DNA of 34,014 nt from an uncultured Ruminococcus sp. (GTDB taxonomy: Bacteria > Bacillota > Clostridia > Oscillospirales > Acutalibacteraceae), in assembly GCA_902785425.1 (NCBI GenBank), contig CACZYP010000022.1:2488-36501 (forward strand). The letters run 5' to 3'. A program made the translations under genes and the position numbers. Positions 8,154 through 16,809 of this stretch are shown piece by piece. Positions within the stretch are counted from its first letter, which is position 1. Every line of letters starts with the position of its first letter. The notes under the pieces were generated by a model. The model did not search any database and was not told the DNA's origin. It saw nothing but the letters and a program-made list of their open reading frames with translations.

Positions 8154-9083
8154 ATGGAATTATTTTACGATATCACCCATCAGGAAAAACCATGCTGCAT
8201 TGCACTCGGTTTCTTTGACGGTATGCATACGGGGCATCAGCGGCTGATGCTCTCAATGAAAGAATACGCCCGTGAAAACTCACTTTGCCCGTGCGTTTTT
8301 ACTTTTTCGGATTCACCCTGCGCTATGCTCGGAAAATCCGAAAGCCGTGCACTCCAGACGTTTGAACAGCGCATTGATACGATAAGCGAATACAGCGGCG
8401 CCGAGAAATGCTTTGCCGTTGACTTTATGAAATATAAAGATGTAACCGCCGCAGAATTTGCCGAGGATATACTGATCGGCAAGCTCAATGCCCGTGCGGT
8501 ATTCTGCGGCTTTAACTTTCACTTCGGCAAAAATGCCGAGGGCAACACCGCTATTTTGTCGGAGCTTTGCAAAAAGCACGGCGTATCGGCATTTATAACG
8601 GATCCCGTGTGTTCCGACGGTGAGACGGTAAGCTCGACCCGTGTACGACGCCTTATACGTGAGGGCAGGATAGCTGCGGCAAACGAGCTTCTTGCACGTC
8701 CTTTCCGCATTGAGGGCGTGATCATGCACGGCCGTAAAAACGGGAGAAAAATGGGGATCCCAACGGTAAACCAAGCTATTCCCGATGATTTTATAGTACC
8801 ACGGTTCGGCGTTTATGCGTCTCACGTCAACGTTGACGGCACAAAATACCGCTCCATAACGAACATAGGCACCCGCCCTACAGTAAACGGGAACAGTATC
8901 AACTGCGAAACGCATATACTTGACAAATTCAGCGGAGAACTGTACGGCAAAAATGTATGCACCGAGCTTTTATGGTTCGAGCGTGACGAGCGCAGATTTA
9001 ACGATCTTTCGCAGCTTGCCGAACAGATCAGATGTGATATAGAAAACATCAGCAAGCTTGACGTTTACAACAGAGGTTTTTAA
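8154..9083 (+). CDS. ribF: bifunctional riboflavin kinase / FAD synthetase
   Basis: This 309-residue RibF phosphorylates riboflavin to FMN and adenylylates FMN to FAD. The N-terminal nucleotidyltransferase domain shows GFFDGMHTGHQ (19-29) and VSSTRVRRLI (about 161-170). The C-terminal flavokinase domain shows GRKMGIPTVN (about 199-208), FGVYAS and IGTRPTVNG. The usual kinase motif PTAN reads PTVN here, a mild substitution. A GAGG motif lies 7 bases upstream of the ATG. The next gene begins 2 bp after the stop, so the pair is an operon. The length matches the family (300-320 aa). Confidence 0.95.
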   Translation: MELFYDITHQEKPCCIALGFFDGMHTGHQRLMLSMKEYARENSLCPCVFTFSDSPCAMLGKSESRALQTFEQRIDTISEYSGAEKCFAVDFMKYKDVTAAEFAEDILIGKLNARAVFCGFNFHFGKNAEGNTAILSELCKKHGVSAFITDPVCSDGETVSSTRVRRLIREGRIAAANELLARPFRIEGVIMHGRKNGRKMGIPTVNQAIPDDFIVPRFGVYASHVNVDGTKYRSITNIGTRPTVNGNSINCETHILDKFSGELYGKNVCTELLWFERDERRFNDLSQLAEQIRCDIENISKLDVYNRGF

Positions 9084-9084
9084 A

Positions 9085-10269
9085 ATGGCTGTCACAGTTA
9101 AAGAAAAGCCAAAAGCGGCAGAGGAACAAACAAAAACAAAGAAAAAACGTATCGGTACATATTGGATATTTGTGATCGTATTCACGGCGGTCATCGTAAT
9201 AATAAACATAGCGGCATTTGAATTCAGAAGCTTCAGCAACTTTTATGCCGACCATATATTCGGGTTTGCCGCAGAAACAACGGGCAGGCTCTCCGGGATA
9301 TTCCCGTTTTCGCTCGGTGAGGTGCTTATCACAGCAGGGATAATCCTTGTTGTGGCTGCCATTGTGATCTCGATACTGCTGATATTTCTGCGCCGAAAAA
9401 AGCGCTTCGTTCGCTTTGCCTGCCGTTATCTTAAATCTATACTTGTTATCGCTCTTGCGGTCGTTATGCTCTACACGCTCAACTGCAGCATACTTTACTG
9501 CTCATCGAAGCTGAGGTTTTCAAACGGCGCCCGTGAATTTGATATCGAGCAGCTTGAAAATGTGCGAAACTACGTTGTAAACGAGTGCAATACGCTGTCA
9601 AACGAAATGGAGCGTTCCGACAACGGAACTATGATATTCTCCGGAAACTCCGATGAAGCTGCCGCTAAGGCTCTTCACGGGATATCTGAGCAATTTCCAC
9701 GCTTGAAGGGATATTATCCGCACGCAAAAGAGATGTGTGGCTCATACTTCATGTACAAGGCGCACATTATCGGCGTATACTTTCCGTTTTCGATGGAAGC
9801 AAACTACAGCAAATATGTTTCCGACTCATATCTGCCGCACGTTACGGCGCATGAGTACGCTCACCTCAAGGGATACATCTACGAGAGCGAAGCAAACTTC
9901 ATGTCGTTTCTCGCATGCGTGAACAGCGAGGATAAAGCTGTGAAATATTCGGGATATCTCTGTGTTCTTTCGTACATAGACGACGACTACAAAAACTCCG
10001 TACCGGAAGATCGTTATAATGAACAGGTACAGATAAGCGATCTTGTAAGATATGACAACAGCTGCTACGACACCGAAACATGGGAATACTTACAGAAGCG
10101 TGACAAAGAAAAGCCGCAGCCAAAGGCGGCGGAGATAGCGGAAAATGTGAGCGACCGTATGATGGATTCATATATGGAAGCTTTCGACTACACGCCGAAT
10201 TACAACGAGGTCACGCTTTTGATGATGCAGTATTACAACGAATTCGGAGGCTTTGACACAGTATCATAA
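9085..10269 (+). CDS. DUF3810 family membrane protein with HExxH motif
   Basis: I chose the ATG at 9085 (AGAGG upstream) rather than a start 27 bp earlier inside ribF. The 394-residue protein has a Lys-rich cytoplasmic N-terminus. Hydrophobic segments lie at about 25-45, 70-100 and 110-135. A large soluble part then carries HEYAH (His256, Glu257, His260), a zinc-metallopeptidase signature, followed by YIYESEANF, which provides a downstream Glu as a possible third ligand. This layout fits DUF3810, whose substrate is unknown. It is encoded immediately after ribF, but no functional link to flavin synthesis is evident. A strong terminator follows at 10303. Confidence 0.82.
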   Translation: MAVTVKEKPKAAEEQTKTKKKRIGTYWIFVIVFTAVIVIINIAAFEFRSFSNFYADHIFGFAAETTGRLSGIFPFSLGEVLITAGIILVVAAIVISILLIFLRRKKRFVRFACRYLKSILVIALAVVMLYTLNCSILYCSSKLRFSNGAREFDIEQLENVRNYVVNECNTLSNEMERSDNGTMIFSGNSDEAAAKALHGISEQFPRLKGYYPHAKEMCGSYFMYKAHIIGVYFPFSMEANYSKYVSDSYLPHVTAHEYAHLKGYIYESEANFMSFLACVNSEDKAVKYSGYLCVLSYIDDDYKNSVPEDRYNEQVQISDLVRYDNSCYDTETWEYLQKRDKEKPQPKAAEIAENVSDRMMDSYMEAFDYTPNYNEVTLLMMQYYNEFGGFDTVS

Positions 10270-10302
10270 AAAGCTTTTTAGTATATAAAATGGAATAAAC
10301 TG

Positions 10303-10333
10303 AACCGCCGCCCGGAAATGAGCGGCGGTTTTG
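10303..10333 (+). terminator. intrinsic terminator of the ribF operon
   Basis: AACCGCCGC, a 10-nt loop, then GCGGCGGTT runs into a short T-stretch. A near copy of this hairpin occurs at 10856-10885, on the other side of the R3 repeats. Confidence 0.75.
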
Positions 10334-10349
10334 CTTAAGAAAGACACAG

Positions 10350-10530
10350 CCGAAAGTTTTTGCCCCGCTTTTTTCAAAAAGCGGGCAGGGTGCAGGGACG
10401 GAGTCCCGCCCGCCGGAGGCATGCTTACGCCCTTTTAGGGGTGAATTTCCAAAACAGTCCGGCGGACTGTTTTGGAAAGAGGGGCATTTTGGCAGAAAAT
10501 GCCCCTAAGCTGCCGGTCTCATCAGTTTTT
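10350..10530 (+). repeat. R3-related repeat, copy 3
   Basis: It matches 2003-2150, with an extra internal segment holding CAGTCCGCCGGACTG, a perfect dyad. It contains the CCCCGCTTTTTT/AAAAAGCGGG and GGGGCATTTT/AAAATGCCCC hairpins. The 625-bp interval between the DUF3810 gene and the XRE gene is made of this repeat, the one at 10648, two similar terminators, and unremarkable sequence at 10540-10640. Confidence 0.75.
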
Positions 10531-10647
10531 CTCGCTGTGACACAGCGATGAAAAAACTTCATCGACAGACTGAACCTATACTTTGACATTATGTTCGTAG
10601 AATACATAGGTCGTTTTCTGTGAAATCTGAACTTTTTTAGTTTTCCG

Positions 10648-10823
10648 TACGGCACATTGGCTGCGCCTCGTGCCTGCATTATCTATAACGTCGGTTACTT
10701 TTTTGTGCTTCGCACGCTTATTATATTTCACTTTTTTACTTTATTTCATTATTATTGCTATCACAGGGGCTCTGCCCCTGCACCCCGCAAGCCTTTTGAA
10801 AAAGGCTTGGCGAAAACTTTCGG
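10648..10823 (-). repeat. R3 dispersed repeat, copy 4
   Basis: It matches 1302-1476 over the CGGCACATTGGC, GTGCTTCGCACGCTTATT and CTGCCCCTGCACCCCGC blocks. The hairpin AAGCCTTTTGAAAAAGGCTT is its most stable structure. Confidence 0.75.
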
Positions 10824-10855
10824 ATACGCATTTTTTTACTTTTTCGACAAATTAA

Positions 10856-10885
10856 GCCGCCCGAATCGAGCGGCGGTTTTGCTTA
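10856..10885 (+). terminator. second copy of the GCGGCGGTTTTG hairpin
   Basis: GCCGCCC...GAGCGGCGGTTTTGCTTA repeats the terminator at 10307-10337 almost exactly. It sits just beyond the 3' end of the XRE gene and could act on plus-strand transcripts. Its T-run points the wrong way to serve the minus-strand XRE gene well. Confidence 0.45.
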
Positions 10886-10894
10886 TTTAAAAGA

Positions 10895-11092
10895 CTATCC
10901 ATCTTCCCAGAAAAGATCGTCCAGCGTTTTTCCGAGTGTGCGGCAGATAGCTATACACAGCTTGATCGTAGGGTTATAGTCGCCTTTTTCAATAGCATTT
11001 ATCGTTTGTCGGCTTACCCCCACTTTTTCCGCAAGCTCCTGCTGCGAAAGGTCGAGCGCTGCACGGGCGCTTTTTAACTTTAAGTTTTTCAT
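10895..11092 (-). CDS. XRE-family transcriptional regulator
   Basis: This 65-residue protein is essentially one Cro/CI-type helix-turn-helix: SQQELAEKVGVSRQTINAIE at residues 16-35, ending in the LDDLFWEDG tail common in this subfamily. Such minimal XRE proteins usually pair with a membrane protein with a YDERQ motif, and here the start overlaps the stop of that gene by 4 bp (ATGA type). It probably regulates its own operon by binding the promoter described at 11678-11706. Confidence 0.92.
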   Translation of the reverse strand: MKNLKLKSARAALDLSQQELAEKVGVSRQTINAIEKGDYNPTIKLCIAICRTLGKTLDDLFWEDG

Positions 11093-11628
11093 TCGTCCAC
11101 TGCTGCCCTCTCTTTCAGTTTTTTTATGACCTGTGCAATGAATATCACGAAAAACATCACTGCGAAAATAATATACATAGTATTCTCGTTAAGCACTCCA
11201 TCGGTCAGAACATGTCCTCCTTTACTGAAAAACCATAAAACAGACAGAATAACGTAGCTAAATGTAAATAATAAACTGTTATAAGGCTTGTCCTGCCTAT
11301 ACTTACATCCCGGAAAGGATTCACTGTAAGCATCGTTAATAATGCAGATCGTTACAAACACCGTTACAGAGCCGAAAACTCCGATAAAAAACATGACAGG
11401 AACAGACGCCCATTTTATCGGAACACCTGCAAGAACAGCACAGACATTGCAGTATAAAACCAAGAAAATAAATGAAACCTTGTAAGCTTTATTTCGTGCC
11501 AATATCTGACGTTCGTCATACTGTGCTTCTTTTTTACGCCTGCCGGACAGCATCTCCAAAATATAAAACACCATTACACCGAGAACGACTATTAATAAAA
11601 CGATCTCCAAAACAGAATGACCAAGCAT
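11089..11628 (-). CDS. polytopic membrane protein with YDERQ motif, partner of the XRE regulator
   Basis: This 179-residue protein has about five hydrophobic segments (5-24, 52-70, 74-95, 118-135 and 150-168). Between the first two is a charged stretch, RRKKEAQYDERQ, resembling the DUF2178/DUF6773-like proteins that are often encoded with small XRE regulators. The function of these proteins is unknown; a stress-sensing or regulator-sequestering role is a guess. The start follows AGGGAG with a spacing of 9. It is the first gene of a two-gene operon. Confidence 0.75.
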   Translation of the reverse strand: MLGHSVLEIVLLIVVLGVMVFYILEMLSGRRKKEAQYDERQILARNKAYKVSFIFLVLYCNVCAVLAGVPIKWASVPVMFFIGVFGSVTVFVTICIINDAYSESFPGCKYRQDKPYNSLLFTFSYVILSVLWFFSKGGHVLTDGVLNENTMYIIFAVMFFVIFIAQVIKKLKERAAVDE

Positions 11629-11636
11629 ACACTACA
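11624..11636 (-). promoter_or_regulatory. candidate operator half, start-codon copy
   Basis: On the minus strand this reads TGTAGTGTATGCT and overlaps the start codon of the membrane protein gene. It repeats TGTAGTGTATATGCT from the promoter spacer (11683-11697). The repetition suggests a binding site for the XRE protein. Confidence 0.4.
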
Positions 11637-11677
11637 ACTCCCTTGTATCAATTCGCAGATAAAACTCCGCTGTGATC

Positions 11678-11706
11678 ATTATAGCATATACACTACATAT
11701 TGTCAA
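11678..11706 (-). promoter_or_regulatory. consensus sigma-A promoter of the membrane protein/XRE operon
   Basis: On the minus strand, TTGACA and TATAAT are both perfect and separated by exactly 17 bp, about 50 bp before the start codon. The spacer contains TGTAGTGTATATGC, repeated at the start codon. A promoter this strong normally needs a repressor, and the XRE protein of the operon is the obvious candidate. Confidence 0.9.
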
Positions 11707-11865
11707 ATATAATTTACATATTATCCAACATACTTATCTTATACTCCTGATCTTAAAGCTTACAAAAGACTTCCGTAAAGCCGCACTTTTACTTTTTACT
11801 TATACCAAAGCATAAAGTGTCAAGTTCTGATTTAGATATAAAACGAAGCACGCAGTGCTTCCGAA

Positions 11866-11960
11866 AATGTCCATTGTCCATTATCAATCGTCAATTTAAA
11901 AAAAGCCGAGCGCAGCGAGACTGACCGCAATTTTCCATTTTCAATTTTCAATTTTCCAAT
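11866..11960. repeat. R2 heptamer arrays around a short core
   Basis: Two arrays of CCATTNT/CAATTNT-type 7-bp units enclose a core with GCCGAGCGCAGCGAGAC. The interval 11707-12008 holds this element, the terminator below and A/T-rich DNA without a recognisable gene. Confidence 0.7.
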
Positions 11961-11993
11961 TAAAAGAGCCTCGGCAATCGAAACTGCCGAGGC
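11957..11993 (-). terminator. intrinsic terminator of the P-type ATPase gene
   Basis: On the minus strand, GCCTCGGCA, an 8-nt loop, then TGCCGAGGC is followed by TCTTTTAATT. It starts 16 bp after the ATPase stop codon. Confidence 0.85.
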
Positions 11994-12008
11994 GCTGTAT
12001 TTTAATTA

Positions 12009-14792
12009 TTATTCCTTATCGGATTTATCGTCAGATGCTTCCTTTGAAGAACCGGAAATAGCCATAACGCATGCTTTTCTGATAAGATCGACAGGGATCA
12101 TTGTGATCGCAAGAAGTGCCACAACACACCAGCCTACGAAGCCGAACGGAACACAGCTGAACATGTTTCCGATGAACTTGAACGGTGCGAGCGGAATAAG
12201 CGCACAGTTTACGATAAGCGCCTGGATTGCAATGATCGTACACATTACCTTAATGAAGTTCGGGTTTTCATTCAAGCCCTTGAAAATGCCGAATCCATCG
12301 TCACGAACGTTGAAGCCGTTTGCAAGTGCGGCAAGGATAAAGAGAACGAAGTAGCCCGTGAGCTGAATATCGTTCGGAACCTTATCCATTCCGAGGTTGA
12401 GCAGATTAAGCTCTTTATCGGTGTAGCTTGCAAGAGTATCTGCAAAGAACTGTGTGAAGAACGGCAGCTTGAGGAACAGGAAGCTGATAGCTGTGAGCCA
12501 TGCGCCCATGATACCGATCTGAGCAAACATCTGCTTGCTGATGATGCTTTCGTCTCTGCGTCTCGGTTTTTCCTTCATGTACTTCTCAAGAGCAGGCTCG
12601 TTGCCAAGCATGATAGCGCCGAGGGAGTCCATAACGAGGTTTACGAACAGAAGGTGCGTTACCTTAAGAGGCTCTTCAACACCGAAGAACGGTGCGATAG
12701 CACTTACTACTACCGCCGCTACGTTGATAACGAGCTGGAAGCGGCAGAATTTGAGAATGTTGTGGTAAATAGTACGTCCGTACCAGATAGCGTCCTTGAT
12801 CGACTTGAAGTTGTCGTCGAGGATAACGATCTTGCCGGCTTCCTTTGCAGCTTCCGTACCGCTGCCCATTGCGAAGCCTACATCGGCACGCTTGAGTGCA
12901 GGAGAGTCGTTTACGCCGTCGCCCGTCATACCTACAACGAGGTTCATTTCCTGGCAGAGACGTACCATTCTCGACTTATCGGTCGGGAGCGCTCTTGCGA
13001 TAACTCTGATGTTCGGGATCATATCCTTTACAACTTCGTCGCTCATGGAGTTGAGCTGTGCACTCGAAAGAGCTACGTCTGTGCTTTCTTTGAGAAGACC
13101 TGCGTCCTTTGCGATAGCAACGGCAGTTTCAAGACGGTCACCCGTGATCATAACTACCTGGATACCTGCGTCCTGTACTTCCTTGATAGCGTCCTTAGCC
13201 TCGGGACGTACTTCGTCACGGATACCTACAAGACCGATGATAACGACGTCATCGTTGATCTTGTTTTCTGTCATCTTTGACTCGGAGTAACCGAATGCGA
13301 GCACACGCATTGCTTTCTCTGCAAGCTCGTCGATCTTCTTGTCGAGCACGCTCTTATCAAGCTTCTGTATATTGCCGTCTGCATCGAGATAGCTCTTTGC
13401 GCCTGCAAGAAGTCTCTCCGGTGCGCCCTTGTAGAATGTCTTGCCGAGGTGATCGATGCGAGCCTGGCTGAACTTGTTTGTGGAGTTGAAACCCTGCTGA
13501 TCCGTAACAATATATTCTGTCTGCTTAGCAAGGCTTGTGAATACCTCTTCGCCGATGAACTTCATAAGAGCCTGGTCAGTAGCGTTGCCGCCGATAACCT
13601 TATGATGATCGTCAAAGAGAGACTGTGTGTTCTTGCCGATAGCGATATCAACAAGACCCTTTACCTTGCTGTGCTTTGAAAGCTCGTCGATCTTGATCGA
13701 CTTGCCGTCTGCCGTGAAGAAATCTACAACTTCAAGCTTGCCCTTTGTGATAGTACCCGTCTTATCTGAGAAGAGGATATTGAGCGAACCTGCTGTTTCG
13801 ATACCCTCAGCTTTACGTACAAGTACGTTGTGGTCGAGCATTTTCGATGTATTCTGCATAAGCACGAGCGAGATCATCAGCGGAAGTCCCTCGGGAACTG
13901 CGCACACGATGATAACAACTGCGAGCGAAACTGCGTCTACGAACTTCTGAACGATAACACCTATATCCTGACCAAAGAATGCTGCAGGACCTACGGCACC
14001 CGATGCTGTCTTCTGGAAAAATATAAAGTATGCGATGTAAAGAATAGTAATAACTGCAGCGCCGATATATCCGAATGTAGAGATCTGGCCTGCAAGCTTT
14101 GCAAGCTTTACCTTAAGCGGAGAATCAGGCTCGTCCTCCTGCATCTCCTCAGCCATCTTACCCATCATGGTCTTGAGACCGACCTTGCGGACATCAAGCA
14201 CGCCCTCGCCGTCAAATACGACTGCGCCTCTGAAAAGGGAATGCTTGTCTACAAATGTGTCGCCCGTGATCTCATCGGCAAGCTGAACATCTTCGGAAGC
14301 AGCTGTCTTCTTACATTCCTCTGCCTCACCGTTGAGTGCGGAGTTGTCTACTTTAAGCTTGCCGTCGATAAGGATACCGTCGGCAGGGATCTTGTCACCG
14401 GACTGGAGAAGTATCTTGTCGCCCGTAACGACGTCGTCCATATCAATAACAGTAACAAGGCCGTTTCTGTACGCCTTACATTTGTCTTTCTCTGTGCTGT
14501 CTTTGAGTTCACGATACTTCGTGTCGCTCGCAACACCTGTTTTTGCCGATACGGTAGCTACGATAAGAATAGCTACGATCGTACCGATCGGTTCGTAAAT
14601 TGCCGCTTTTCCGAAGAAAAACATCACGATCATGATCGCTGCGATAACAAGCAGGATCTTGATCATCGGATCGCCGAACGTCTCTTTAAATTCCGCCCAG
14701 AATGTGGTAGGCTCGGAATCGGGAATGACGTTGGAACCATGTTCTTCCCGTGACTTTTCGACTTCTTTGTCGGTAAGTCCATTGTACTTCAC
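12009..14792 (-). CDS. PMCA-type calcium-translocating P-type ATPase
   Basis: This 927-residue pump exports Ca2+ using ATP. Residues 1-60 form the cation-ATPase N-domain (LTDKEVEKSREEHGSN). The ion-site motif VPEGLPL is at about 300, the phosphorylation loop SDKTGT with its Asp at about 340, and the hinge TGDGVNDSPAL at about 625. About ten membrane segments are present. I prefer the GTG at 14792: GGAGGG lies 7 bases upstream. The ATG at 14807 would bury that site in the coding sequence and has none of its own. It has a likely promoter (14855-14883) and lies downstream of the terD genes behind a terminator. Ca2+ export fits the Ca2+-binding TerD proteins next to it, but ion specificity is inferred from family resemblance. 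Confidence 0.93.
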   Translation of the reverse strand: MKYNGLTDKEVEKSREEHGSNVIPDSEPTTFWAEFKETFGDPMIKILLVIAAIMIVMFFFGKAAIYEPIGTIVAILIVATVSAKTGVASDTKYRELKDSTEKDKCKAYRNGLVTVIDMDDVVTGDKILLQSGDKIPADGILIDGKLKVDNSALNGEAEECKKTAASEDVQLADEITGDTFVDKHSLFRGAVVFDGEGVLDVRKVGLKTMMGKMAEEMQEDEPDSPLKVKLAKLAGQISTFGYIGAAVITILYIAYFIFFQKTASGAVGPAAFFGQDIGVIVQKFVDAVSLAVVIIVCAVPEGLPLMISLVLMQNTSKMLDHNVLVRKAEGIETAGSLNILFSDKTGTITKGKLEVVDFFTADGKSIKIDELSKHSKVKGLVDIAIGKNTQSLFDDHHKVIGGNATDQALMKFIGEEVFTSLAKQTEYIVTDQQGFNSTNKFSQARIDHLGKTFYKGAPERLLAGAKSYLDADGNIQKLDKSVLDKKIDELAEKAMRVLAFGYSESKMTENKINDDVVIIGLVGIRDEVRPEAKDAIKEVQDAGIQVVMITGDRLETAVAIAKDAGLLKESTDVALSSAQLNSMSDEVVKDMIPNIRVIARALPTDKSRMVRLCQEMNLVVGMTGDGVNDSPALKRADVGFAMGSGTEAAKEAGKIVILDDNFKSIKDAIWYGRTIYHNILKFCRFQLVINVAAVVVSAIAPFFGVEEPLKVTHLLFVNLVMDSLGAIMLGNEPALEKYMKEKPRRRDESIISKQMFAQIGIMGAWLTAISFLFLKLPFFTQFFADTLASYTDKELNLLNLGMDKVPNDIQLTGYFVLFILAALANGFNVRDDGFGIFKGLNENPNFIKVMCTIIAIQALIVNCALIPLAPFKFIGNMFSCVPFGFVGWCVVALLAITMIPVDLIRKACVMAISGSSKEASDDKSDKE

Positions 14793-14854
14793 TGAAAATC
14801 CCTCCATTTTAAATGAAACTGCTTCCGGAAATATTGTAATGCGGAAGCAAAATT

Positions 14855-14883
14855 ATTATATCACGAAAAGGAAAGCCGTTCAA
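14855..14883 (-). promoter_or_regulatory. candidate promoter for the Ca2+ ATPase
   Basis: On the minus strand TTGAAC and TATAAT are separated by 17 bp. The -35 overlaps the terminator hairpin of the upstream terD gene, so termination and re-initiation are tightly packed. A GCTTCCG/CGGAAGC dyad at 14821-14847 lies in the leader. Confidence 0.5.
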
Positions 14884-14899
14884 ACAGAAACGACTTTCC
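14866..14899 (-). terminator. intrinsic terminator of the terD gene cluster
   Basis: On the minus strand GGAAAG-CGTT pairs with AACG-CTTTCC (one mismatch between), followed by TTTTC. It lies about 70 bp after the last terD stop codon. Confidence 0.65.
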
Positions 14900-14968
14900 C
14901 TTTGGATATTCTGTTACTTTAACAAATAATTCTTCCGGCAAACACACCGCCTTGTTATCAATGCCGAC

Positions 14969-15574
14969 TTATTTTGAAAAACGCTTTACAAGCTCGCTTA
15001 TCGAGCCGTCTCTTGTGCCCGAACCTACAGCATTGAATTTCCACTCACCGTTGTGACGGTATACTTCGCCGAAGATCATCGCCGTCATGCCGGGATAATT
15101 CTCGGTAAGATCGTACTTTAGCATCTCTCTGTTGTTGGAGTAATCAACGACCCTGACAAAAGCATTTCTTATCATGCCGAAATCCTGCTTGCGCTGAATG
15201 GCAGCATAGATATTTACAACAATAACGATCCTGTCGTACTGCGGCGGAACGCTTGCAAGATCGATAATGATCTGCTCGTCGTCGCCTTCGCCGTCACCCG
15301 TAAGGTTGTCACCCGTATGGCGAACGGAACGGCTGTAGTGCGTAAGATTGCCGAAGTAAACAACATCGTCCTTGCTTCTGCATACTCCGTCCTGAAGAAG
15401 GATAGCCGAAGCGTCACAGTCGATATCATGGCCGGAAGAGCCGAAAAGGCTGCTCAGAATGCCGCCGCCCGAACGAGTGGCTGCGTCCCAGCCCAGACCT
15501 ACAACTATAGTTTTAAGCCCCGGGTTTTCCTTTGTAAGGCTCACCTTTTGTCCTTTTGTTAATTTGACCGACAT
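14969..15574 (-). CDS. terD: TerD family protein 4 (diverged, with insertion)
   Basis: This 201-residue member starts with the family motif [16 protein letters not shown] (5-20) and VVGLGWD. It carries the Ca2+-binding motif GDNLTGDGEGDDE (about 88-100) and ends with the [17 protein letters not shown] signature. A Gly/Ser-rich insertion (SGGGILSSLFGSSG, about 35-48) precedes the acidic strand. That strand reads DIDCDASAILL instead of the usual [11 protein letters not shown]. TerD proteins bind Ca2+ and act in Ter stress responses at the inner face of the membrane. It is the last of four terD genes, 18 bp after the preceding one, with a GGAGGT ribosome binding site. Confidence 0.94.
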   Translation of the reverse strand: MSVKLTKGQKVSLTKENPGLKTIVVGLGWDAATRSGGGILSSLFGSSGHDIDCDASAILLQDGVCRSKDDVVYFGNLTHYSRSVRHTGDNLTGDGEGDDEQIIIDLASVPPQYDRIVIVVNIYAAIQRKQDFGMIRNAFVRVVDYSNNREMLKYDLTENYPGMTAMIFGEVYRHNGEWKFNAVGSGTRDGSISELVKRFSK

Positions 15575-15592
15575 ATACTGTACCTCCGATCG

Positions 15593-16174
15593 TTATGCAA
15601 CGTCGATACCGAAGCTGCCGCAAAGAGCTGCAAGACCGCCCTGGTAGCCGCTGCCTATAGCATTGAATTTCCACTCACCGTTATGTCTGTAAAGCTCACC
15701 GAATACTACTGCCGTCTCGATCGAGAAATCCTCGCCGAGGTCGTAGCGGAGTATCTCCTGACCCGTGATCTCGTCATAGATCCTGATGTAAGCGTTGCTG
15801 ACCTGACCGAAGGTCTGCCTTCTTGCCGCTGCGTCATAGATAGTAGCGGTAAAAGCGATCTTCTCGATATCTGCGGGGAGCATTGAAAGATCTACCTTGA
15901 TAGACTCATCGTCACCCTCGCCCTCGCCGGTGAGGTTATCGCCCGTATGTTCTACAGCACCCGAAGGATGCTTAAGGTTGCCGTAGAAAACAAAATCGGA
16001 ATCAGCCCGGCATTTTCCTGCCGCACCGAGCAGGAATGCAGAAGCATCAAGGTCGAAATCTGCGCCGGAATCAAATGCATTGACGTCCCAGCCCAGACCG
16101 ATAACTACCTTTTTCAGACCCGGGTTTCCTTTTGTAAGACTTACCTTTTGACCTTTTGTTAAATTGATTGACAT
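15593..16174 (-). CDS. terD: TerD family protein 3
   Basis: This 193-residue TerD begins [17 protein letters not shown] at 16174, preceded by GGGAGGTAAAGTT; the open frame seven codons longer has no site. It has the full set of motifs: [33 protein letters not shown] and [19 protein letters not shown]. It closely resembles the copy at 16810-17391, with which it brackets a more diverged copy. That arrangement suggests a tandem duplication. The acidic residues in the two motifs are the predicted Ca2+ ligands. It is expected in the cytoplasm or peripheral to the membrane. Confidence 0.96.
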   Translation of the reverse strand: MSINLTKGQKVSLTKGNPGLKKVVIGLGWDVNAFDSGADFDLDASAFLLGAAGKCRADSDFVFYGNLKHPSGAVEHTGDNLTGEGEGDDESIKVDLSMLPADIEKIAFTATIYDAAARRQTFGQVSNAYIRIYDEITGQEILRYDLGEDFSIETAVVFGELYRHNGEWKFNAIGSGYQGGLAALCGSFGIDVA

Positions 16175-16220
16175 AACTTTACCTCCCAATTGCACTTTTT
16201 GATCTGCTGCAAGTGCTCTG

Positions 16221-16772
16221 TCACTTTTTAAACACGCCGTATTTAAGGCTCAATGTAACTATGCCGCCGGGGCAGCCTTCGCCGATGGAACGGAATTTCC
16301 ATGTTCCGCCCTCACGAACGAACTCGCCGAATATTACAGCAGCATAATCCTTGAACGACGAAACAAGGTCGTAGCGGAAAAGCTCGCCTATTTCTTCATC
16401 GTAAAGCCTTATATATGCGTTGCTTACCTGTCCGAAGCTCTGACCTCTGTCAACAGCTTCGTATATGCTTACCGTGAAAACTATCCTCTCGACATAGTCG
16501 GGTACATCAAGGAAATTCACGATTATAGCCTCATCGTCTCCCTCTCCTTCGCCTGTAACATTGTCGCCCGTGTGAACGACGGCACCGGAAGGGTGTTTAA
16601 GATTCTTATAGTAAATAAAATCGGACGATCCTGTTACTCTGCCGTCTGCCGCAAGCAAAAAAGCAGATGCATCAAGGTCAAAATGACTATCGAACTCTTC
16701 TTCGTTTACATCCCAGCCCAAACCTACAAATACGCCCGAAGCCCCGGGGTTCATTAAATATTCGCTGCTCAT
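16221..16772 (-). CDS. terD: TerD family protein 2 (diverged, short N-terminus)
   Basis: This 183-residue member lacks the LTKGQKV beta-strand found at the start of the other three. It begins [21 protein letters not shown]. It keeps [26 protein letters not shown] and the [17 protein letters not shown] ending, so Ca2+ binding should be kept. A GGAGGT site lies 10 bases before the ATG. The changed N-terminus suggests a specialised partner or assembly role, which is only inference. Confidence 0.93.
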   Translation of the reverse strand: MSSEYLMNPGASGVFVGLGWDVNEEEFDSHFDLDASAFLLAADGRVTGSSDFIYYKNLKHPSGAVVHTGDNVTGEGEGDDEAIIVNFLDVPDYVERIVFTVSIYEAVDRGQSFGQVSNAYIRLYDEEIGELFRYDLVSSFKDYAAVIFGEFVREGGTWKFRSIGEGCPGGIVTLSLKYGVFKK

Positions 16773-16809
16773 TTGCCTTAAACCTCCGTATCGTTATTTA
16801 CTTTTCAAA

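Noticed and set aside
10360-10551. Short open frames across the R3 repeats (also around 1323, 1712-2159 and 10657-10890)
   Set aside because: The frames follow the repeat sequence, recur wherever R3 occurs, and lack translation signals or domains.
13830-14753. A 307-codon plus-strand frame opposite the P-type ATPase, and others such as 12654-13280 and 24148-24771
   Set aside because: They lie wholly antisense to confidently assigned genes, are Cys/Arg-rich without any motif, and have no ribosome binding site. They are by-products of the codon use of the real genes.
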